Part shown: positions 1 through 6,226 of the stretch, piece by piece
Numbering within the stretch: position 1 is the first letter of the stretch
How the letters are laid out: each line of letters begins with the position of its first letter
Assembly: GCA_945787265.1 (NCBI GenBank)
Contig: CALZHS010000097.1
Coordinates: forward strand, 1-6,615
Origin: an uncultured Gammaproteobacteria bacterium
GTDB taxonomy: Bacteria > Pseudomonadota > Gammaproteobacteria > GCA-001735895
Length of the DNA stretch: 6,615 bases
Direction: 5' to 3'
Notes under the pieces: model-generated
Told to the model about the DNA's origin: nothing
Seen by the model: the letters and a program-made list of their open reading frames with translations, nothing else
Database searches by the model: none
Translations under genes and position numbers: made by a program

Positions 1-45
1 AGGCGGGATGACGGTCTTGCGCGGCATACGGCACACCTGCAATGG

Positions 46-67
46 ATCCCGGCGCAGGGGCCGGGAT
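46..67. repeat. Hairpin in repeat copy 1
   Basis: ATCCCGGC (46-53) and GCCGGGAT (60-67) form a perfect 8-bp stem around a 6-base loop. No T-run follows on either strand, so this is not a standard intrinsic terminator. It could still slow exonucleases at the 3' end of a transcript coming from ilvD. Confidence 0.6.
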
Positions 68-125
68 GACGATTTTGCACAGGCGGGATGACGGTCTTGC
101 GCGGCATACGGTACACCTGGAATGG

Positions 126-147
126 ATCCCGGCGCGGGGGCCGGGAT
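126..147. repeat. Hairpin in repeat copy 2
   Basis: This is the same 8-bp stem as in copy 1 (126-133 with 140-147), and its loop differs by one base. It lies about 50 bp beyond the ilvD stop codon. It is the only clear stem-loop close behind that gene, so it is the best candidate for its transcript end, although it lacks a U-tract. Confidence 0.55.
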
Positions 148-196
148 GACGTATTGTTCGGACTGTGAAATTTGCTTGCTAATCAATCCACTCGAG

Positions 197-1906
197 CTAA
201 TCGGGCAGGTCGGTGACGGCGCCCGCGGAAGCGGAGCTGACGAGGCGCGCGTACTTGGCCAGCACACCGCGCTTGTAGCGGGGCCTGGGCGGTTTCCAGG
301 CTTTTGCCCGGCGCCTGAGCTCGGCCGCGCTCAGCTTGACGTTGACCTCGCGCTTCTCGGCATCGATGGTGATGATATCGCCGTTCTTGAGCAGGGCGAT
401 CGGTCCGCCAACCGCAGCCTCGGGGGTAACGTGCCCAACCACGAAGCCGTGCGAGCCGCCGGAGAAACGACCGTCGGTCAAGAAGGCCACGTCCTTGCCG
501 AGGCCCTTGCCCATGATGGCCGAGGTCGGTGACAGCATTTCGCGCATGCCGGGACCACCCTTCGGGCCCTCGTAGCGCACCACGATGACATCGCCTTTCT
601 TGACGGTACCGTCGAGAATCTTTTTAAGTGCCTGTTCCTCGGAAGAAAAAATCCGCGCTTTGCCGGTAAAGTGCAGCCCTTCCTTACCCGATATCTTCGC
701 CACCGAACCTTCGGGCGCAAGATTACCGTGCAGGATCACCAGGTGGCTGTCCTTTTTGATCGGGTCGTTGAGCGCGTGCACGATATCCTGGCTTTTCGGA
801 TAGGGTTTCACGCCAGCCAGGTTCTGCGCCAGCGTCCTGCCGGTGACGGTCAGGCAGTCGCCATGCAGCAGACCCGCGTCGAGCAGCATTTTCATCAAAG
901 GCTGGATGCCGCCGATGGCGATCAATTCAGACATCATCGCCTTGCCACTGGGACGCAGATCGGCGAGAACCGGCACGCGTTTGCCGATGCGGGTGAAATC
1001 ATCGAGCGTGAGTCTGACCCCGATTGACGAGGCCATTGCGAGTAAATGCAGCACCGCGTTGGTCGAACCGCCGAGGGCTATGACCATCGTTATCGCGTTT
1101 TCGAACGCCTTTTTGGTCATGATATCGCTGGGCCGGATATTGGCCCTCAGCAGGTACATCGCGGCCCTGCCGGCCTCGATACAGTCCTGTGTCTTATCTT
1201 TTGAAATTGCTGCCTGTGCGGAACTGTTCGGCAGGCTCATGCCCATGGCCTCGATCGCCGAGGCCATCGTGTTCGCGGTATACATGCCACCGCAGGAACC
1301 GGGGCCGGGGATCGCGGTGCACTCGATTTCCTTGAGTTCCTTTTTGGTGATCTTGTGCTGCGCCTGCGCGCCGACGGCTTCGAATACCGAAACCACGTCC
1401 GTGGGTTTGTCCTTATGGCAACCCGGCATGATGGTACCGCCGTAGACAAACACCGACGGGCGATTGAGGCGCGCCATGCCGATCATGCAGCCGGGCATAT
1501 TCTTGTCGCAGCCGCCGATCGTCACCAGCGCATCGAATCCCTGGCAGCCGGTAACCGCTTCGATCGAATCGGCGATGACCTCGCGTGACACCAGCGAGTA
1601 CTTCATCCCCTCGGTGCCCATCGAAATGCCGTCGGAAATGGTGATGGTATTGAAAACCACCGCCTTGCCGCCGGCCGTATTGGCGCCTTCGGCGGACTTT
1701 AGCGCAAGTTGATCGATGTGCATGTTACAGGGCGTCACCATACTCCAGGTCGACGCTATTCCAACCTGCGGTTTTTTGAAGTCGGCGTCGTCAAAACCGA
1801 CCGCGCGCAGCATCGAGCGACTGGGTGCGCGGTCGACACCGTCGACGACCAGCGATGAGTATTGACGGGGATTTGATTTGCGTGATGCGGTTTTTTTGCT
1901 CGCCAT
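197..1906 (-). CDS. ilvD: Dihydroxy-acid dehydratase (EC 4.2.1.9)
   Basis: This cytoplasmic enzyme dehydrates 2,3-dihydroxy-isovalerate and 2,3-dihydroxy-3-methylvalerate to the 2-keto acids that precede valine, leucine and isoleucine. At 569 residues it fits the shorter IlvD form rather than the roughly 616-residue E. coli form. The three cysteines expected to hold a [2Fe-2S] cluster in the IlvD/EDD family are visible: C60 (TPCN), C133 (GGCDKNMPGC, 131-140) and C205 (GSCGGMYTANTMAS, from 203). Other expected active-site residues are D92 (SDGISMG), K135 (the lysine carbamylated in family structures), E456 (REMLSPTS) and S482 (GRFSGGSHG), the likely catalytic base. The start at ATG 1906 keeps the conserved N-terminal PRQYSS stretch (14-19) after a short basic leader; no convincing Shine-Dalgarno precedes it. 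The stop is TAG. The gene stands alone, divergent from the c-di-GMP gene, with no other ilv gene in view. A sugar-acid dehydratase of the same family is the alternative, but these signatures favour IlvD. Confidence 0.96.
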   Translation of the reverse strand: MASKKTASRKSNPRQYSSLVVDGVDRAPSRSMLRAVGFDDADFKKPQVGIASTWSMVTPCNMHIDQLALKSAEGANTAGGKAVVFNTITISDGISMGTEGMKYSLVSREVIADSIEAVTGCQGFDALVTIGGCDKNMPGCMIGMARLNRPSVFVYGGTIMPGCHKDKPTDVVSVFEAVGAQAQHKITKKELKEIECTAIPGPGSCGGMYTANTMASAIEAMGMSLPNSSAQAAISKDKTQDCIEAGRAAMYLLRANIRPSDIMTKKAFENAITMVIALGGSTNAVLHLLAMASSIGVRLTLDDFTRIGKRVPVLADLRPSGKAMMSELIAIGGIQPLMKMLLDAGLLHGDCLTVTGRTLAQNLAGVKPYPKSQDIVHALNDPIKKDSHLVILHGNLAPEGSVAKISGKEGLHFTGKARIFSSEEQALKKILDGTVKKGDVIVVRYEGPKGGPGMREMLSPTSAIMGKGLGKDVAFLTDGRFSGGSHGFVVGHVTPEAAVGGPIALLKNGDIITIDAEKREVNVKLSAAELRRRAKAWKPPRPRYKRGVLAKYARLVSSASAGAVTDLPD

Positions 1907-1942
1907 AACGGGATTGACATCTGTAATGTGGAGAATCGCCGT

Positions 1943-1971
1943 AGGTTAGGCAAAGGCCGAAGGCGATGCAA
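1943..1971 (-). promoter_or_regulatory. Candidate ilvD promoter
   Basis: On the minus strand, TTGCAT (1966-1971) and TAACCT (1943-1948) are separated by exactly 17 bases, as in a sigma-70 promoter. They would start a transcript about 30 bases before the ilvD ATG. Both hexamers match the consensus only in part. I see no leader peptide rich in Ile, Val or Leu codons and no attenuator in the short leader. Confidence 0.28.
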
Positions 1972-2014
1972 GCGAATAAATCGCAGCCGAAACCCAATAT
2001 TCCGGAATCTTGCC

Positions 2015-2020
2015 TATACT
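2015..2020 (+). promoter_or_regulatory. Candidate -10 box for the GGDEF/EAL gene
   Basis: TATACT matches the sigma-70 -10 consensus at five of six bases and lies 32 bases before the ATG at 2053. A TG pair sits close upstream (2011-2012), one base further than in a standard extended -10. No good -35 is found at 16-18 bp, so this is tentative. Confidence 0.3.
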
Positions 2021-2052
2021 CATTGTTAACTCCTGTTCAGGCCGCTTGATAC

Positions 2053-4362
2053 ATGGTCGAAATCGTTTTGGTAACTGCGATCTCCGCGCTGCTCGGCGCG
2101 GTTCTAGCGTGGTACCTGTTAAAAGGATTTGCCGGAATGCGGGCCCGTCGGCTGCAGGAAGGCAGCAAGGATCGACTCTATAACCTGATCGAGGCCACGG
2201 TTGGTACCACCGGCGAAACCTATTTTTACGCCCTGGTTCGAGAGCTGTCCGAATTCCTGTCGGTAGACGCGGTGTTCCTGGCCGCGGGTGTCGACGCAGA
2301 ACAGCAAAACTATCAGAGCCTGGCCTACTGGTGTGACGGCGGTTACATCATGAACCACTCCATTTCGCTAAAAAACAGCCCCTGCGCCGAGAGCGGGAGT
2401 TTCTGGTACCTCGAAAACTCTGCCAGTGAACTGTTTCCCGACGCCGTGTTCCTGCGGGAGCGATTCAATGCCTCCGGCGTTTTTGCGCTGAAGCTGCAGG
2501 ATTCATCCGGCCGACCCATCGGTGTGCTGGTTGGCATCAGTCGCAGCACGCTGCACCCGAAAAAACGCGATATACACGTGATCAAGTTGTTCGCCGCGCG
2601 CGCCGCGGCCGAGCTGGAACGAAAGCTTGCGCTTGGCGAAACTTTGATGGAAAAGGAGCGGGCGCAGGTAACCCTGCACTCGATCGGCGACGGTGTCATT
2701 ACCACCGATGGCAGGGGTTGTATCGACTATATGAATCCGGTGGCGGAGGCCCTGACCGGCTGGCGCTACCACCAGGCGATGGGATTATCGATGGAGGCGG
2801 TACTGCATCTCGAAGACGAGCAGAGCGGCAAGGTGATACCTGATCCCGCGCAGCGTTGCCTGTCAGAAAAAAGAGTGATTGCTCCGAAAACCGATAATGT
2901 CCTGATATCACGTAGTGGTGAACGCTACTCGATCCAGGGTACCGCCGCGCCGATGATCGATGCGCAGGGTAATAGTATTGGTGTGGTGCTGGTCTTCAAG
3001 GATGTCACCGACTCGCGTCGTGCGCAGAAAATGATCGTGCACCAGGCGACGCACGATCCGTTGACCGGGCTCGTGAACCGTACCGAGTTTGAAGAAAGGC
3101 TGGAACATTCCCTGCAGTCGGCCAAGGATTTTGAAAATACGCACGCATTGTTATTTCTTGATCTCGACCAGTTTAAAATTGTTAACGATACTGCCGGGCA
3201 CGTTGCCGGTGACGAATTGCTGAAGCAGATATCGTCGCTCCTCGCCGGTCAGCTGCGCGGCCGTGACACCCTGGGTCGTCTCGGCGGCGACGAGTTCAGT
3301 GTATTACTGGAGAACTGTCCGCTAACCGAGGCCAGCAAAGTTGCCGACATGCTGATTAGCGTGGTGCGGGAATACCGGTTTACCTGGGATCAGAAAACTT
3401 ACCAGGTCGGCGTCAGCATCGGTATCGTCCCGATAAACGCCGAATCGACCAGCTGCAAGCAGCTCATGCACGATGCCGACCAGGCCTGTTACGTCGCCAA
3501 GGATAAAGGACGGGGGCGATACCATATCCACAGCAAGGCCGATTCGGGGATGCTCCATGGTCCCGGTGAAAAGTTACAGCGCAAGGATATCCAGGACGCG
3601 CTCGCGAGTGAGCGGTTCATGTTGCTGTACCAGCCGATTGTTGCACTCGATTCAGGGCAAAACCGCTTACATACGCGGGCCGAGCTGCTGCTGCGCATGC
3701 TGGACGAGGCCAATAACGTCGTTACCCCCGGTGCATTCCTGCCGGCTGCCGCCCGCTACGGCCTGCTGGCGCAGATTGATCGCTGGGTTATTGGCCGGGT
3801 GTTTGGAGCCTATACGCACATTTTCATGCAGAATCCGGGCCTGGTGCTGAGTTTGAACCTGTCGGCGCCATCCATAGCCGACGACGCACTGCTCGATTAT
3901 ATCCTGCTGATGTTTGAAAAAACGGTGGTCAAACCGCAACAGGTTTGCTTCGAGATTTCCGAAACCACGCTGAGCCACAATCTTGCGAGCGCGAGTCGCC
4001 TGATTAAACGCTTACAGGAAATCGGCTGCAGTTTCGCGCTTGATAATTTTGGCAGTGGACTGGCCAGTTTTGCAGCGCTCAAGGATTTACGCTTTGATTT
4101 CGTCAAAATAGACGGCCATCTGGTTCGTGACATTTGCGGCGATGAAATCGACTGTACGATGGTCGAATCGATCAACTCGATCGCGCATTTGCTCGGTATC
4201 AGGACAATCGCCGAAAGCGTCGAGGCACATGCCACCATCGAAAAACTGGAATCAATTGGCATTGACTATGCCCAGGGCTACCTGCTGGGTGACCTGGTGC
4301 CACTGGATGAAATCGGTCGTGCTGACCAGGGTCACACCACTCCCGAGATCCAGGTCAACTGA
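2053..4362 (+). CDS. Membrane-anchored GAF-PAS-GGDEF-EAL c-di-GMP enzyme
   Basis: This is a 769-residue sensor enzyme for the second messenger c-di-GMP. Domains in order: an N-terminal membrane helix (about 3-24); a GAF-like domain (about 40-192, with SGVFALKLQ and GRPIGVLVGI strands); a PAS domain (about 200-320, with IGDGVITTD); GGDEF (about 325-490); EAL (about 508-755). The cyclase site looks complete: FLDLDQFKIVND (368-379) and GGDEF (411-415). The product-inhibition site RxxD (R402, D405) lies five residues before GGDEF. In the EAL domain E544, N602 (LNLS), E634 (FEISE), D664, K685 and D687 (VKIDG), E721 and E724 (ESVE) and Q741 (AQGY) are present. EAL itself reads ELL (544-546), and DDFG reads DNFG (N665). 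Cyclase activity is therefore likely, while phosphodiesterase activity may be weakened. The start is ATG 2053, because an in-frame TGA lies at 2047-2049; the ribosome site is poor. The signal sensed and the target process are unknown. Its stop is 21 bp from the convergent acetyltransferase stop. Confidence 0.93.
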   Translation: MVEIVLVTAISALLGAVLAWYLLKGFAGMRARRLQEGSKDRLYNLIEATVGTTGETYFYALVRELSEFLSVDAVFLAAGVDAEQQNYQSLAYWCDGGYIMNHSISLKNSPCAESGSFWYLENSASELFPDAVFLRERFNASGVFALKLQDSSGRPIGVLVGISRSTLHPKKRDIHVIKLFAARAAAELERKLALGETLMEKERAQVTLHSIGDGVITTDGRGCIDYMNPVAEALTGWRYHQAMGLSMEAVLHLEDEQSGKVIPDPAQRCLSEKRVIAPKTDNVLISRSGERYSIQGTAAPMIDAQGNSIGVVLVFKDVTDSRRAQKMIVHQATHDPLTGLVNRTEFEERLEHSLQSAKDFENTHALLFLDLDQFKIVNDTAGHVAGDELLKQISSLLAGQLRGRDTLGRLGGDEFSVLLENCPLTEASKVADMLISVVREYRFTWDQKTYQVGVSIGIVPINAESTSCKQLMHDADQACYVAKDKGRGRYHIHSKADSGMLHGPGEKLQRKDIQDALASERFMLLYQPIVALDSGQNRLHTRAELLLRMLDEANNVVTPGAFLPAAARYGLLAQIDRWVIGRVFGAYTHIFMQNPGLVLSLNLSAPSIADDALLDYILLMFEKTVVKPQQVCFEISETTLSHNLASASRLIKRLQEIGCSFALDNFGSGLASFAALKDLRFDFVKIDGHLVRDICGDEIDCTMVESINSIAHLLGIRTIAESVEAHATIEKLESIGIDYAQGYLLGDLVPLDEIGRADQGHTTPEIQVN

Positions 4363-4383
4363 CCGTGTAAGCGGGTATCCAGC

Positions 4384-4869
4384 TTAAACGCCTACCTTGT
4401 CAGAACGACGCTCCAGGATCAGCGTGTTGCGCCAGCGACCGTCACGCTGTGCGATACGCTCGCGAATCCCGACTTCCCGGAAACCGTGCCGCAGATGAAG
4501 CCTCAACGTTGCACTATTTTCGGGAAAAATCGATGAATACAGGCTCCAGATCCCGTTGCGCTCGGATTCCTCGATAAGCCCCGCCATCAATTCATTGCCG
4601 ATACCCTGGCCTAGCGCATCAGTTGCCACGTAGATACTGACCTCGGCGACGCCGCGATAGCAATCCCGGGCCGACACAGGTGCCAGGGCCGCCCATCCCA
4701 GTAATTGGCCATCCCGCTCCCAAACAAGGCGAGAATGAGGTAGATACTTCGCCTGCCAGGACTGCCAGTCGGGGGCCTCGGTCTCAAATGATGCTTCGCC
4801 GGTATCCAGCCCCTGGCGGTATATCTCAAGCACCAATCGGGCATCAGAATTTCGCAGATTTCTGATCAT
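4384..4869 (-). CDS. GNAT N-acetyltransferase, phosphinothricin/methionine sulfoximine type
   Basis: This 161-residue cytoplasmic enzyme belongs to the GNAT family and should transfer acetyl from acetyl-CoA to an amino group. The whole chain resembles the Pat/Bar/MnaT (YncA) branch, which acetylates phosphinothricin, methionine sulfoximine or methionine. Supporting features are an N-terminal IYRQG (16-20), ASFETEAPDW (26-35), GWAALAPVS (58-66), AEVSIYV (75-81), the acetyl-CoA loop LGQGIG (86-91), FPEN (115-118) and HLRHGF (125-130). The first loop position, usually Arg or Gln in the (R/Q)xxGxG motif, is Leu86, which is a mild oddity. The length is normal for the family. ATG 4869 gives the usual MIR start, but no Shine-Dalgarno precedes it, and a promoter-like pair lies very close upstream. 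The physiological substrate cannot be told from sequence, and resistance to a natural herbicide-like compound is only one possibility. It appears to be transcribed alone. Confidence 0.88.
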   Translation of the reverse strand: MIRNLRNSDARLVLEIYRQGLDTGEASFETEAPDWQSWQAKYLPHSRLVWERDGQLLGWAALAPVSARDCYRGVAEVSIYVATDALGQGIGNELMAGLIEESERNGIWSLYSSIFPENSATLRLHLRHGFREVGIRERIAQRDGRWRNTLILERRSDKVGV

Positions 4870-4877
4870 CAGGTGGA

Positions 4878-4907
4878 CTTATACGGCTATCCGGATGTCG
4901 GGCGCAA
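4878..4907 (-). promoter_or_regulatory. Candidate promoter of the acetyltransferase, possibly leaderless
   Basis: On the minus strand TTGCGC (4902-4907) and TATAAG (4878-4883) are separated by 18 bases. Only eight bases lie between the -10 hexamer and the ATG at 4869. Transcription would therefore begin at or within a few bases of the start codon. The lack of any Shine-Dalgarno sequence agrees with a leaderless message, but promoter calls by eye are weak evidence. Confidence 0.35.
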
Positions 4908-4974
4908 TAGCGATTTAGCAAATTTTGCCATTCCAGACATCTAATCAATACCTTGGCTGCGAGCTTCGGTTATG

Positions 4975-5002
4975 TTACTTTTCGCGCACGGAGCATTATA
5001 AA
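4975..5002 (+). promoter_or_regulatory. Candidate aapJ promoter
   Basis: TATAAA (4997-5002) is a good sigma-70 -10 box. TTACTT (4975-4980), 16 bases upstream, is a poor -35 match. A transcript from here would have a leader of about 100 bases. The weak -35 would suit a promoter that depends on an activator, which is inference only. Confidence 0.35.
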
Positions 5003-5048
5003 AGAACTCCTTAATCTGTTACCACGGTTAAAACTAAAGGGCGCGAAA
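4980..5048. repeat. Inverted repeat flanking the aapJ -10 region
   Basis: TTTCGCGC (4980-4987) and GCGCGAAA (5041-5048) are perfect 8-base inverted arms separated by 53 bases. The candidate -10 box and transcription start lie between them. They could be paired binding half-sites for a regulator or a chance match; the loop is long for an RNA hairpin. Confidence 0.35.
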
Positions 5049-5093
5049 TCCCTGAAAACCGCGGTGACGCTTCATTTCAAAGAAATAACAATT

Positions 5094-5099
5094 GGAGAG
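5094..5099 (+). promoter_or_regulatory. Ribosome-binding site of aapJ
   Basis: GGAGAG lies eight bases before the ATG at 5108. It is the clearest Shine-Dalgarno sequence in the window and fits a highly translated periplasmic protein. It supports the chosen start. Confidence 0.8.
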
Positions 5100-5107
5100 A
5101 GTGACCA

Positions 5108-6133
5108 ATGAAACTTTTTAAAACGCTGGCTGTATCGGCAGCCGTGGCGCTTGCCTCGACGTCAGGTGTTGCAACTGCGGGTACGCTACAAGATGTGCAG
5201 GCCCGTGGCGAACTTAACTGCGTAGTAACCACCGGCGTTGCCGGTTTTGCCGCACCCGATGACGCGGGTCGTTGGGCGGGCTTTGACGTTGATTTTTGTC
5301 GTGCTACCGCCGCAGCTGTACTCGGCGATGGCAACAAGGTCAAGTTTATCCCGACTACCGGTAAAACCCGTTTTACCGTGCTCAACTCGGGCGAAGGCGA
5401 CCTGCTGTATCGCAATACCACGATTACCATGAGTCGTGACGCAGACCTTAAGTTGACTTTCCTCGGCGTCAACTATTACGACGGCCAGGGATTCATGGTG
5501 CCCAAGGCGCTTGGTGTAAGCTCCGCCAAGGAACTCGACGGTGCATCTGTCTGTATCCAGACTGGTACCACAACCGAGTTGAACCTCGCTGACTATTTTC
5601 GTGCCAACAACATGAGCTACGAGCCGGTAGCCATCGAAACCAATGAAGAAGGTCAGGTAAACTACCTCGCCGGTCGTTGCGACGTATATACGACTGACGC
5701 ATCGGGTCTGGCGGCTACTCGTAGTACTTTCGATAATCCCAACGCACACGTCATTCTGCCGGAAATCATTTCCAAGGAACCGCTCGGACCAGCAGTTCGC
5801 CAGGGCGACGACCAGTGGGCGGATGTAACACGCTGGGTGCTTAACATGCTGATTGAAGCCGAAGAATTTGGACTGACCCAGGCTAATGTCAAGCAGCATG
5901 CTGCTAAGGCTGGAGACAATCCTTCCATCAATCGTATGGTCGGAACCGAAGGTGATTTTGGTTCAATGATCGGACTCGACAAGCAGTGGGCAGTACGCGC
6001 AATTTCCGCGGTAGGCAACTACGGCGAAATTTTCGAGCGCAACATCGGTGTCAATACGCCTCTGGGCCTGGCGCGCGGTTTGAACGCGCAATGGACCAAC
6101 GGTGGCATCTTGTACTCACCGCCGCTGCGTTAA
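5108..6133 (+). CDS. aapJ: General L-amino-acid ABC transporter, periplasmic binding protein
   Basis: This 341-residue periplasmic protein binds L-amino acids and delivers them to the AapQM permease with the AapP ATPase. It belongs to the AapJ/BztA branch of solute-binding protein family 3. A signal peptide is clear: MKLFK, a hydrophobic core, then ATA followed by G, giving probable cleavage after residue 24. Family-typical stretches include WAGFDVDFCRA (56-66), GKTRF (85-89), RNTT (102-105), VNYYDGQGFMV (121-131), QTGTTTELNLADYFR (151-165), CDVYTTDASGLAATR (191-205), EPLGPAVR (224-231), VGNYGEIFERN (302-312) and the C-terminal GGILYSPPLR. The mature protein has four cysteines (C38, C64, C149, C191) that could form two disulfides; the pairing is inferred. 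The length is normal. A strong ribosome-binding site supports the start. A hairpin and then aapQ follow, so this is the first gene of an aap operon. BztA (glutamate/glutamine/aspartate) is the near alternative; exact substrates cannot be read from sequence. Confidence 0.95.
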   Translation: MKLFKTLAVSAAVALASTSGVATAGTLQDVQARGELNCVVTTGVAGFAAPDDAGRWAGFDVDFCRATAAAVLGDGNKVKFIPTTGKTRFTVLNSGEGDLLYRNTTITMSRDADLKLTFLGVNYYDGQGFMVPKALGVSSAKELDGASVCIQTGTTTELNLADYFRANNMSYEPVAIETNEEGQVNYLAGRCDVYTTDASGLAATRSTFDNPNAHVILPEIISKEPLGPAVRQGDDQWADVTRWVLNMLIEAEEFGLTQANVKQHAAKAGDNPSINRMVGTEGDFGSMIGLDKQWAVRAISAVGNYGEIFERNIGVNTPLGLARGLNAQWTNGGILYSPPLR

Positions 6134-6147
6134 AACGTAGTAATGAA

Positions 6148-6170
6148 GCGGCGGCCCGTTGGGCCGCCGC
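6148..6170 (+). terminator. Inter-cistronic hairpin between aapJ and aapQ
   Basis: GCGGCGGCCC (6148-6157) and GGGCCGCCGC (6161-6170) form a perfect, almost all-GC 10-bp stem with a 3-base loop, starting 14 bases after the aapJ stop. No T-run follows, so it is unlikely to be a full intrinsic terminator. In transporter operons such a stem after the binding-protein gene often protects the upstream message or partly stops transcription. That would leave more binding protein than permease, which is inferred here. Confidence 0.7.
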
Positions 6171-6226
6171 CTCACTCAGGTTTCAAGGTGTAGAAAAAGG
6201 CTGAGTTTTCGGGGGGATAACGAAAA

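Larger units (their letters stand above)
1..151. repeat. 80-bp tandem repeat, two copies (intergenic, cut by left edge)
   Basis: Positions 1-71 recur at 81-151 with 68 of 71 bases identical; the differences are 32/112 (C/T), 40/120 (C/G) and 56/136 (A/G). After position 151 the second copy diverges from the first (compare 72-80 with 152-160). Each unit contains the 10-mer CGGGATGACG twice, at 4 and 62 in copy one and at 84 and 142 in copy two, so spacing alternates between 58 and 22 bp. The phrase GGATCCCGGCGC followed by GCCGGGATGACG belongs to a style of short palindromic intergenic repeat common in proteobacterial genomes. I see no transposase or open frame of its own here. The tract probably continues to the left of the window, so the true copy number is unknown. 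It lies downstream of ilvD, outside any gene. Confidence 0.85.
4870..5107. other. Divergent intergenic region before aapJ
   Basis: These 238 bp separate the minus-strand acetyltransferase from plus-strand aapJ and look non-coding. They are AT-richer than the flanking genes. They hold candidate promoters facing both ways, an inverted repeat TTTCGCGC/GCGCGAAA (4980-4987 and 5041-5048), the 8-bp palindrome ACCGCGGT (5058-5065), and the aapJ ribosome-binding site. No tRNA, recognisable riboswitch or clear intrinsic terminator is visible. Confidence 0.6.

Noticed and set aside
1..160. CRISPR array
   Set aside because: There are only two long tandem units with no unique spacers between them and no cas genes in view.
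122..532. Plus-strand frame of 136 codons starting in the edge repeat
   Set aside because: It begins within the repeat and then runs antisense through the 3' end of ilvD, with no recognisable domain.
843..1445. Open frame of 200 codons on the plus strand inside ilvD
   Set aside because: It is a shadow of ilvD. The translation is low-complexity and resembles no known protein.
4363..4383. Bidirectional terminator between the convergent GGDEF/EAL and acetyltransferase genes
   Set aside because: The 21-bp gap holds no stem-loop with a T-run. The two transcripts may overlap, but no terminator can be shown.
4952..4969. Sigma-54-like promoter (TTGGCTGC...TTCGG) upstream of aapJ
   Set aside because: The -24 GG is present, but the essential -12 GC reads CG and most other consensus positions fail.
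5186..5899. Open frame of 237 codons on the minus strand inside aapJ
   Set aside because: It lies wholly antisense to a strongly supported gene. It has no family resemblance I can see, and long antisense frames are expected from codon bias.
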